This document shows positions 1-4,282 of a DNA stretch of 8,000 nt, in pieces. The stretch's first letter is position 1, and each line of letters starts with the position of its first letter. A model generated the notes under the pieces. That model worked only from the letters and a program-made list of their open reading frames with translations, was not told the origin of the DNA and ran no database searches. The translations under genes and the position numbers were made by a program. Location: positions 1-8,000 of the forward strand of contig DATHNF010000041.1 in NCBI GenBank assembly GCA_035486285.1, read 5' to 3'. Source of the DNA: DATHNF01 sp035486285. GTDB lineage: Bacteria > Patescibacteriota > Saccharimonadia > Saccharimonadales > UBA4665.

Positions 1-141
1 ACTGACGAAGTCATACGTTTCCTCATCACCCGACCGGACCTGAAGGCGATTGCCAAGGCCGAAGCCCTGAAAGCCGAAAAGGCTGAGCAGGCTGCCAAGC
101 GTGGTGAGCGGGGCGATGACAAAGAAGAAGCCGAAGAGTAA
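1..141 (+). CDS. rpsF: 30S ribosomal protein bS6, C-terminal end (partial)
   Basis: The open frame enters from the left edge in frame 1 and ends at a TAA at 139-141, giving the last 46 residues. The fragment begins TDEVIRFLITRPD, which matches the final beta strand of bS6 (family pattern D-x-x-V-x-R-x-L). It is followed by a charged Ala/Lys/Glu tail (AKAEALKAEKAEQAAKRGE, then an acidic end), a common extension of bS6. bS6 pairs with bS18 on the platform of the 30S subunit. Identification is strengthened by the order rpsF-ssb-rpsR, which is conserved across bacteria. The start and most of the protein lie outside the window, so the operon promoter and any S6:S18-binding leader cannot be examined. 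Confidence 0.93.
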   Translation, partial: TDEVIRFLITRPDLKAIAKAEALKAEKAEQAAKRGERGDDKEEAEE

Positions 142-180
142 GTATTGCCAAAACTGAGCTTAAATAATTCTTAAGTGAAC

Positions 181-210
181 TTGACGAGCAATCATTGCAA
201 GGCGTAGGGT
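181..210 (+). promoter_or_regulatory. possible internal promoter for ssb with overlapping palindrome
   Basis: TTGACG (181-186) resembles a -35 and TAGGGT (205-210) a poor -10, 18 bases apart. A perfect odd palindrome, GCAAT-C-ATTGC (188-198), sits between them where a repressor would bind. The -10 match is weak (3 of 6), so this is a suggestion. Read-through from the rpsF promoter could equally serve ssb. Confidence 0.3.
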
Positions 211-227
211 AAAAGTACAAAGTAACG

Positions 228-241
228 AAGACATATGTCTT
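228..241 (+). promoter_or_regulatory. 14-bp perfect palindrome in the ssb leader
   Basis: AAGACATATGTCTT is a perfect 14-bp palindrome ending 6 bases before the ssb Shine-Dalgarno AAGGAGG (248-254). It has no spacer, so it is more likely a dimeric DNA-binding site than an RNA hairpin. Its core ACATATGT recurs inside the palindrome covering the start codon of the Crp-type gene (4082-4089). Confidence 0.4.
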
Positions 242-262
242 ATAAACAAGGAGGATGCCACG

Positions 263-766
263 ATGGCACGAAGTCTTAACCAAGTAACCTTAATGGGGAA
301 CCTGACGCGCGACCCGGAACTGCGCCAAACGCCAACCGGACAAAACGTCACCAGCTTCAGTCTGGCGCTGAACCGCAGCTACAAAGACTCAAGCGGCGAG
401 TGGCAAGAAGCTACCGATTACATCGATATAGTTTGTTGGGGGCCGTTGGCCGAGCGCGTGGCTCAATACTTGAGCAAAGGCCGGCGCTGTCTAGTGCAGG
501 GCCGTTTGCAATCGAGGTCATGGGAACAAGATGGCCAGAAGCGTAATAAGGTAGAAGTCCTGGCCAACGACGTAACCTTCCTGGACAGCCGCGGTGGTGG
601 CGACAGCGAGGGGGGCAGCAGCTACAGCGGCGCGGGAGCATCATCTTCTGACGCACCAGCTGCCAGCAGCGACAAACCAAAACCCAGCTCCAAAGCCAAA
701 AAAGATGACGTTGTCATCGAAGACATTGGCGACGAGCCGATCAATCTCGACGACATTCCATTTTAA
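263..766 (+). CDS. ssb: single-stranded DNA-binding protein
   Basis: SSB coats single-stranded DNA during replication, repair and recombination and recruits partner proteins through its C-terminal tip. The 167-residue protein starts MARSLNQVTLMGNLTRDPEL, the typical first OB-fold strands, and the OB fold runs to about residue 108 (VEVLANDVTFLDSR). Residues 110-155 are a Gly/Ser/Ala/Lys-rich low-complexity linker. The last residues, NLDDIPF, are the canonical acidic tip with terminal Phe. Length is normal for bacterial SSB. The start is fixed by AAGGAGG at 248-254, 8 bases before ATG. The gene lies 121 bp after rpsF and about 107 bp before rpsR, the conserved arrangement in which it is co-transcribed with the two ribosomal proteins. 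The last codons and the spacer carry a tandem 9-bp duplication (765-782). Confidence 0.97.
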   Translation: MARSLNQVTLMGNLTRDPELRQTPTGQNVTSFSLALNRSYKDSSGEWQEATDYIDIVCWGPLAERVAQYLSKGRRCLVQGRLQSRSWEQDGQKRNKVEVLANDVTFLDSRGGGDSEGGSSYSGAGASSSDAPAASSDKPKPSSKAKKDDVVIEDIGDEPINLDDIPF

Positions 767-782
767 CGATAGAAACGATAGA
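765..782 (+). repeat. tandem 9-bp duplication at the end of ssb
   Basis: AACGATAGA occurs twice head to tail (765-773 and 774-782), beginning on the last two bases of the ssb TAA stop. It looks like a slippage duplication in the spacer. No function is apparent. Confidence 0.7.
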
Positions 783-800
783 TTTTAGCAGTTGGATTTT

Positions 801-840
801 GGGCTACAGAAGACTTGCCAAAAGCGGCAGATTCTAGCCC
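801..840 (+). promoter_or_regulatory. nested stem in the ssb-rpsR spacer
   Basis: GGGCTA (801-806) pairs with TAGCCC (835-840), and TGCC (816-819) pairs with GGCA (826-829) inside it. The transcript could therefore fold into a two-level stem 22 bases upstream of the rpsR Shine-Dalgarno. There is no T-tract after it, so it is not a normal terminator. It may be an RNA processing or translational control element, but the stems are short. Confidence 0.3.
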
Positions 841-873
841 CCATCATCCATAATCCAGATTCAAGGAGAAGTT

Positions 874-1077
874 ATGGCAAAGATTTTTAAGCACCGGACA
901 GATGTCGCGTTTTTCGACTACAAGGACTTCAAGACCTTGCAGCGCTACGTAAATGTTTACGGACAGATTGAAACTCGCAAAAAGACCGGCCTGACCGAGA
1001 GCCAGCAGCGCCGTCTGAGCGCCGCTATTAAGCGCGCCCGGCACATTGCTTTGCTGCCGTTTGTTGCTAGTAACTAA
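874..1077 (+). CDS. rpsR: 30S ribosomal protein bS18
   Basis: bS18 binds with bS6 to the central domain of 16S rRNA. The 67-residue product carries the family core: DYKDFKTLQRYV, then QIETRKKTGLTESQQRRLSAAIKRARHIALLPF, split here as T-G-L-T near residues 39-42 and A-I-K-R-A-R-H near 51-57. It is a little shorter than the usual 75 or so residues and contains no cysteine, so it is the zinc-free form. ATG at 874 is preceded by AAGGAGA (863-869), 4 bases away. Its TAA stop (1075-1077) overlaps the Shine-Dalgarno of efp, so the two are translated together. Its position after rpsF and ssb is the standard one. Confidence 0.96.
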   Translation: MAKIFKHRTDVAFFDYKDFKTLQRYVNVYGQIETRKKTGLTESQQRRLSAAIKRARHIALLPFVASN

Positions 1078-1086
1078 GGAGCACAC

Positions 1087-1653
1087 ATGGCGCTTAGTAT
1101 TACGAACCTCAAGAAGGGCACACTGTTCCAGTGGCAAGGTGAACCGTTTCGGGTAGTCGACTATAACCAAAAGGTTATGGGGCGGGGCGGTTCGATCGTT
1201 AACGTACGAATCAAAAGTTTGCTCGACGGCAAGGTGCTAGAGAAGACGTTTAAAGGCAACGAACAGCTTGATAGCGCTGACGTGACAAATCAAACGGTGC
1301 AATATTTGTACAATGACGGCACGACCTTTTTCTTCATGAACGAAGAGACGTTCGAGCAGTTTGAAGTATTGGCTGACTTGGTTGGCGATGGCGCCGGTTA
1401 TCTCAAAGAAAGCGACCGGGTGCAGCTACAGTTCTTCGACGGCCGGCCCATTAATGTCGAGCTACCCAAGAATGTGCCGCTCAAAGTCACCTATACCGAA
1501 GACGCGGTCAAGGGTGATACTAGCTCGTCGATTACCAAAGACGCCACGCTGGAAACGGGCATCACCATTAAGGTACCTGCTTTCATCAAACAACACGATA
1601 TTATCTCGGTTGACACCGCAACTGGAGCGTACCGCGAACGCGTTAAAGGCTAA
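1087..1653 (+). CDS. efp: translation elongation factor P
   Basis: EF-P enters the ribosomal E site and relieves stalling at consecutive prolines. The 188 residues match the family length and its three beta domains: a KOW-like domain (about 1-62), a central OB domain (about 67-127) and a C-terminal OB domain (about 130-188) with the signature-region sequence ending TGAYRERVKG. The tip loop that contacts the peptidyl-tRNA reads KVMGRGGS (residues 29-36), so the residue at the modified position is Arg33 rather than the Lys of E. coli-type EF-P. Arg at the tip is known in the EarP/rhamnosylation type, but no earP is seen here. Translation starts at ATG 1087 after AAGGAG (1076-1081), which overlaps the rpsR stop. 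The stop abuts the tlyA start. Confidence 0.96.
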   Translation: MALSITNLKKGTLFQWQGEPFRVVDYNQKVMGRGGSIVNVRIKSLLDGKVLEKTFKGNEQLDSADVTNQTVQYLYNDGTTFFFMNEETFEQFEVLADLVGDGAGYLKESDRVQLQFFDGRPINVELPKNVPLKVTYTEDAVKGDTSSSITKDATLETGITIKVPAFIKQHDIISVDTATGAYRERVKG

Positions 1654-2376
1654 ATGAAGCAGCGCCTAGACCAGTTACTTGTTAAGCAGGGCTTGGTGGC
1701 AACGCGCAGCCAAGCCGAGAGCTATATTAAACTGGGTAAAGTAACGATAGCTGGCCGGATCGTTACGAAACCGGGCCTCCTAGTTGACGAAGCAGCCGAT
1801 ATCAAGCTAACGGTAGTCGAACAATACGTCAGCCGGGCGGCGTTGAAGCTGGCCTCAGTGGCAACAGCATTACAGTTAGATTTCCAAGACAAAATCGTGC
1901 TGGACGTCGGCAGTAGTACCGGCGGTTTCACGGAATACGCGTTGCGGCATGGTGCCACCCGAGTTATCGCTGTCGAAGTCGGCAGTAATCAGTTGCACCC
2001 CAGTTTGCGCGATCACCCAAAGATCGAATTACACGAGCAAACGGATATCCGAAACATACCGGAACTCAGCGCCGTGCCGGACGTCGTTGTCGCGGACGTG
2101 TCGTTTATCAGCTTGCGGGATATCTTGCCGCACGTAGCTGGGCTATCATCACCGCGAACACAGCTTGTCGCTATGGTTAAACCGCAATTCGAGGCCGGGC
2201 AGAGCAGCCTCAAGCACAAGGGTGTTATCAAAAACGACGCCATGCGGCGTGACATATTGAGAGATTTCGAAACCTGGGCCAAGCGGTACTTCGTCATACT
2301 AGACAAGGCTGACTCCGAAGTTAGAGGTGCCAAGGGCAATCAAGAGCGTTTCTACCTGCTGCGGAAAATTGCGTAA
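1654..2376 (+). CDS. tlyA: TlyA-family rRNA 2'-O-methyltransferase
   Basis: TlyA proteins (historically called hemolysin A) methylate the 2'-O of cytidines in rRNA (23S C1920, and in the long form also 16S C1409). The 240-residue protein has an N-terminal S4 RNA-binding domain (about 1-60: RLDQLLV, ATRSQAESYIKLGKV), the linker YVSRAALKL (58-66), and an FtsJ-like Rossmann methyltransferase domain. That domain shows the SAM-binding motif DVGSSTGGF (84-92), the motif VVVADVSFISL (144-154), MVKPQFEAG (174-182), and a C-terminal GAKGNQE (225-231). Its length fits the short form, which in studied bacteria acts on the 23S site only; this is inference. Its ATG follows the efp TAA with no gap, and AAAGG (1645-1649) within efp can act as Shine-Dalgarno, so it is translationally coupled to efp. 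Confidence 0.95.
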   Translation: MKQRLDQLLVKQGLVATRSQAESYIKLGKVTIAGRIVTKPGLLVDEAADIKLTVVEQYVSRAALKLASVATALQLDFQDKIVLDVGSSTGGFTEYALRHGATRVIAVEVGSNQLHPSLRDHPKIELHEQTDIRNIPELSAVPDVVVADVSFISLRDILPHVAGLSSPRTQLVAMVKPQFEAGQSSLKHKGVIKNDAMRRDILRDFETWAKRYFVILDKADSEVRGAKGNQERFYLLRKIA

Positions 2377-2396
2377 GCTTTGTCCTGTCTTCTCTC

Positions 2397-2414
2397 GAAA
2401 AGCGTAAGCTTTTC
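2397..2414 (+). terminator. weak hairpin after tlyA, possible terminator
   Basis: GAAAAGC (2397-2403), loop GTAA, GCTTTTC (2408-2414) forms a perfect 7-bp stem 20 bases after the tlyA stop. The stem is A/T-rich and the T-run lies inside the right arm, so termination would be weak. It lies where the -35 of the next promoter would be. Confidence 0.35.
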
Positions 2415-2417
2415 AGG

Positions 2418-2423
2418 TACACT
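2418..2423 (+). promoter_or_regulatory. -10 element TACACT, predicted leaderless start of the 2430 gene
   Basis: TACACT matches 4 of 6 positions of TATAAT and ends 6 bases before ATG 2430, placing the expected transcription start on or next to the start codon. No Shine-Dalgarno lies at a normal distance (CAGG at 2414-2417 is 12 bases away). No convincing -35 is visible. Confidence 0.4.
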
Positions 2424-2429
2424 GCAAGC

Positions 2430-3086
2430 ATGTATTTTGCCTCACGCGTCCAAGCTGGACGAATGCTGGCCAGCCAGTTAACCAAGAAGTATAGTCACAG
2501 AAAATGCGCGATTGTAGCACTTGATGATGGCGGTGTAATGGTTGGTGCCCAGATTGCCACTCAGCTGCACTGCGTGTTGACGTTGCTCATGACCTCCGAA
2601 ATCATGCTGCCGCGCGAACCTGACGCTATTGCTGGCATTACGCCGGGCGGCTCAGTGGCATATAACCACAGCTACTCTGACGGTGAACTTGACGAGTTAG
2701 TGGGCGAGAATTATGGGTTTATCGAGCAGCAAAAGTTAACGAGCATGCACGACCTGAACCGGTTGTTGGGTAGTGGCGGCACGATTAATAGGGATTTGTT
2801 GGAAGGCCATGACGTGATCCTGGTATCCGATGGTTTGAAGACTGGCTTCCAGCTCGATCTGGCAGTCGAGTTCCTGAAACCAATCGCTATCACCAGGTTG
2901 GTCATAGCCGTGCCGCTTGCCAGTGTGCCCGCGGTCGACCGCATGCACATCTTAGCCGATGATTTATGCTGCCTGAGCGTTATTACGGATTACATGGATA
3001 CCAATCATTATTATGACGAACAGGATGTTCCGGATCACGAAACTATTCTAAAGACTATTGAACAAATTATCTCGAAGTGGCAGTAA
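2430..3086 (+). CDS. phosphoribosyltransferase-fold protein, substrate unknown
   Basis: This 218-residue protein resembles the predicted phosphoribosyltransferases of the COG1926 type, which use or bind PRPP and have no well-established substrate. Visible landmarks are an early strand-loop IVALDDGGVMVGAQIA (28-43), in place of the family's L-P-R-G-G-V-P-V-A. Next comes a PRPP loop VILVSDGLKTG (129-139), a long central segment with MHDLNRLLGSGGTINRDLLEG, and a C-terminal YMDTNHYYDEQDV (188-200) resembling the family's tyrosine/acidic end. The PRPP loop has Ser-Asp where active enzymes usually carry two acidic residues, so catalysis is uncertain. It starts at ATG 2430 just after a -10-like hexamer and without a Shine-Dalgarno site. 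It stands alone between tlyA and the repeat-rich convergent region. Confidence 0.75.
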   Translation: MYFASRVQAGRMLASQLTKKYSHRKCAIVALDDGGVMVGAQIATQLHCVLTLLMTSEIMLPREPDAIAGITPGGSVAYNHSYSDGELDELVGENYGFIEQQKLTSMHDLNRLLGSGGTINRDLLEGHDVILVSDGLKTGFQLDLAVEFLKPIAITRLVIAVPLASVPAVDRMHILADDLCCLSVITDYMDTNHYYDEQDVPDHETILKTIEQIISKWQ

Positions 3087-3103
3087 CTACCAATAACTTT
3101 GTC

Positions 3104-3124
3104 ATCCTGAACTAGTTTCAGGAT
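3104..3124. repeat. near-palindrome ATCCTGAA-CTAGT-TTCAGGAT
   Basis: ATCCTGAA (3104-3111) and TTCAGGAT (3117-3124) are perfect 8-bp inverted arms around CTAGT, starting 18 bases after the stop codon at 3086. One extra A would make it a continuous 22-bp palindrome. Similar TCATCCTGAA...TTCAGGATCC hairpins are common dispersed intergenic repeats in many bacteria (general knowledge). It could also act as an mRNA 3'-end stem, since it lacks a T-tract. Confidence 0.6.
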
Positions 3125-3195
3125 CCATACGAGCAGATTGTACCCTAGAGACATCACCTCAGCGTATAGTCTCAATCAACTGTCTCTTTTGTAAT

Positions 3196-3221
3196 GTTCT
3201 TTTTTGATGGCAAAAAAGAAC
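3196..3221. repeat. 11-bp hairpin GTTCTTTTTTG / CAAAAAAGAAC
   Basis: GTTCTTTTTTG (3196-3206) and CAAAAAAGAAC (3211-3221) are perfect inverted arms around loop ATGG. On the + strand it is followed by CAAAAAAGCC rather than T's. On the - strand the left arm ends in A/G. It is therefore not a classic terminator in either direction, although it lies between convergent genes. It may mark the left part of a dispersed intergenic repeat. Confidence 0.6.
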
Positions 3222-3252
3222 CAAAAAAGCCACCGCATAGGCGACAAACATT

Positions 3253-3354
3253 ATTAAAGTGCCACCTATTTGTATACCGCGTGACGAGGACTGTTTGAGG
3301 AACGATAGTGACGAGTCCCGCAGGAACCGGAATACAAATAGGTGGCACTTTAAT
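3253..3354. mobile_element. 102-bp MITE-like element with perfect 23-bp terminal inverted repeats
   Basis: The left arm (3253-3275, ATTAAAGTGCC through CCTATTTGTAT) is the exact reverse complement of the right arm (3332-3354). Three more pairs (CCG 3277-3279 with CGG 3328-3330) extend it after one mismatch. The 4 bases outside each end are both CATT (3249-3252 and 3355-3358), as expected for a target-site duplication. The interior of about 48 bases codes for nothing. It contains a direct repeat GTGACGAG (3281-3288, 3308-3315) and inner arms GGACT (3288-3292)/AGTCC (3314-3318). This has the form of a non-autonomous miniature inverted-repeat element. No transposase is nearby, so the parent is unknown. 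A large stable RNA hairpin with a regulatory or 3'-end role is the main alternative. Confidence 0.6.
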
Positions 3355-3383
3355 CATTTTGTCTTGAATGCGGGGACAGTGGA

Positions 3384-3399
3384 ATGCCCTGACGGGCAT
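3384..3399 (+). terminator. GC hairpin ATGCCC-TGAC-GGGCAT, possible terminator
   Basis: A perfect 6-bp stem (3384-3389 with 3394-3399) with loop TGAC is followed on the + strand by GGGTTTTGATT, a short T-run (3403-3406). It would stop + strand transcription before it enters the convergent Crp-type gene. It is 300 bases from the end of the phosphoribosyltransferase gene, so it may instead belong to the repeat region. On the - strand no T-tract follows. Confidence 0.4.
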
Positions 3400-3431
3400 G
3401 GGTTTTGATTAATTCTGATGTATTGCTGGGG

Positions 3432-4085
3432 CTAGTTGAGGTGTTTGCGGAGGCCGTCGAGGTCTTTTAGGAGGATGAGCGATTGCTTGTTGCGTAGTAG
3501 GCCTTTGCGCTCCAGGGCGGACAATTCACGGCTGGTTGTTTCGCGGGTGGCGTTAACGGAGCTGGCAATGTCTTGGTGTCGTAGCGGCACCTCGATGAGC
3601 AGACCGTCTTCGGTCGGTTTGCCGAAACGCCCGCTCATAGTTAGCAGGAACGAAATAATACGCTCCCGAACGGTGCGGTATTCCAGATTTAGAATACGTT
3701 CGCTGTGCAGTCGGTACATTTCAATAGTCATGTCGAGCAGGGGCGCCATAGTTTCGGGTTTATTCTCGACAAACTCCAGGAAAGCCGACCGGCTGAGCTG
3801 CCAAGTAATTGTCGGTGCCAATGCCTGGTAAATCACGTGTCGCTCTTGGCCAGTAATGGCCCAGATGAGCGGAAATAGCTCGTCCGCTTTGCGAATGATC
3901 AGCAGGTTCTCTTCGTTATACTTGGTGATGTCGTAGGCTTTAACGAGTCCTTGGTGAATATAAAACACCCCGTGCGGAGGGTCGCCGGGGCGGATAATGA
4001 AGTCGCCTTTTCGAAATGTTTGTTTGGTGCCGCGCAGTCTGAATAGTTCCACCAATTCCGCCGTTTGCTTCAGCGTGGCCAACAT
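3432..4085 (-). CDS. Crp/Fnr-family transcriptional regulator
   Basis: The 217 residues show the two-domain layout of this family. A cyclic-nucleotide-binding-like beta roll occupies about residues 20-105 (FRKGDFIIRPGDPPHGVFYIHQG is its opening signature). A long dimerisation helix spans about 110-145. A winged helix-turn-helix occupies about 150-215, with the recognition region HQDIASSVNATRETTSRELS. There is no cysteine, so it cannot hold an Fnr-type iron-sulfur cluster. The G-E-x-A cAMP-contact motif of true CRP is not evident (NLLIIRKADELF stands in its place), so the ligand is unknown. The start is ATG at 4085. No Shine-Dalgarno precedes it, but a near-consensus promoter ends 6 bases upstream, so the mRNA is probably leaderless. 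It is divergent from the PH-like gene, and putative operator sequences lie in the shared spacer. The stop is TAG. Confidence 0.9.
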   Translation of the reverse strand: MLATLKQTAELVELFRLRGTKQTFRKGDFIIRPGDPPHGVFYIHQGLVKAYDITKYNEENLLIIRKADELFPLIWAITGQERHVIYQALAPTITWQLSRSAFLEFVENKPETMAPLLDMTIEMYRLHSERILNLEYRTVRERIISFLLTMSGRFGKPTEDGLLIEVPLRHQDIASSVNATRETTSRELSALERKGLLRNKQSLILLKDLDGLRKHLN

Positions 4086-4091
4086 ATGTTA

Positions 4092-4120
4092 ATTATGATA
4101 GCCTTGACCCGAAAAGTCAA
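4092..4120 (-). promoter_or_regulatory. promoter of the Crp-type gene with overlapping inverted repeat
   Basis: Reading the - strand, TTGACT (4120-4115) and CATAAT (4097-4092) are 17 bases apart, each a 5-of-6 match to the sigma-70 consensus. The -10 ends 6 bases before the start codon, predicting a leaderless transcript. The inverted repeat TTGAC-N7-GTCAA (4104-4108, 4116-4120) covers the -35, the expected place for an operator, possibly autoregulatory. A second palindrome, AACATATGTT (4081-4090), covers the start codon. Confidence 0.65.
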
Positions 4121-4188
4121 AGAAAATAACACGTAACATCAAAATCATACCGTCACCCAATTAGCTACAACACGGCTCCAAGGTGTTT

Positions 4189-4204
4189 TGTGATTAAAGT
4201 CGCA
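4189..4204 (+). promoter_or_regulatory. candidate Crp-type binding site TGTGA-N6-TCGCA
   Basis: TGTGA (4189-4193), six bases, TCGCA (4200-4204) has the geometry of the E. coli CRP site (TGTGA-N6-TCACA) with one mismatch. Its centre is near -64 relative to the predicted start of the + strand gene, close to a class I activator position. Whether the neighbouring regulator recognises this motif is inference. Confidence 0.35.
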
Positions 4205-4218
4205 CTGACTTTGTAAGG

Positions 4219-4242
4219 ATTTTCACGCTTTATTTTCACGCT
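4219..4242 (+). repeat. 11-bp direct repeat ATTTTCACGCT
   Basis: ATTTTCACGCT occurs at 4219-4229 and again at 4232-4242, a 13-base period, directly upstream of the TATGAT -10-like hexamer (4249-4254). Its place over the -35 region suggests a regulator site in tandem. Confidence 0.5.
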
Positions 4243-4248
4243 AGGCAG

Positions 4249-4254
4249 TATGAT
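4249..4254 (+). promoter_or_regulatory. -10 element TATGAT of the PH-like gene
   Basis: TATGAT matches 5 of 6 of TATAAT. The predicted transcription start, about 4261, lies after the upstream in-frame ATG at 4250 and gives a leader of about 22 bases carrying GGGAG (4270-4274) in front of ATG 4283. No good -35 is seen, which suits an activated promoter. Confidence 0.4.
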
Positions 4255-4282
4255 AAGGTTACAGAAGACGGGAGTCATCGCC

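Larger units (their letters stand above)
3087..3431. other. 345-bp gene-free convergent spacer rich in inverted repeats
   Basis: No credible coding sequence is present on either strand. The stretch holds, in order, a near-palindrome (3104-3124), a weak 5-bp stem GAGAC/GTCTC (3148-3152, 3169-3173), an A/T hairpin (3196-3221), the MITE-like element (3253-3354) and a GC hairpin (3384-3399). It separates genes ending at 3086 (+) and 3432 (-), a location where insertion of repeats is tolerated. Confidence 0.7.

Noticed and set aside
765..782. Tandem AACGATAGA copies as the start of a CRISPR or iteron array
   Set aside because: There are only two copies, 9 bp each and without spacers, so a simple slippage duplication is sufficient.
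801..840. The known S6:S18 ribosomal-protein leader motif
   Set aside because: The position is wrong (before rpsR, not rpsF) and the CCG-containing bulge of that motif is not seen.
844..1170. 108-codon - strand frame across rpsR and the start of efp
   Set aside because: It overlaps two certain genes in antisense and has no ribosome site.
3172..3399. 75-codon open frame on the - strand across the repeat region
   Set aside because: It covers both arms of the inverted repeat and the A/T hairpin, has no ribosome site or domain, and is best explained as a chance frame through repeat DNA.
3436..3831. 131-codon + strand open frame opposite the Crp-type gene
   Set aside because: It is the antisense shadow of a well-supported regulator; it is Arg/Ser-rich with no recognisable domain.
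3432..4085. Calling the regulator a true Fnr or true CRP
   Set aside because: It has no cysteines for an iron-sulfur cluster and no clear cAMP-contact motif, so only the family name is justified.
4250..4282. ATG 4250 as the start of the PH-like gene
   Set aside because: It overlaps the likely -10 TATGAT and has no Shine-Dalgarno at a normal distance, whereas ATG 4283 follows GGGAG by 8 bases. It remains possible.
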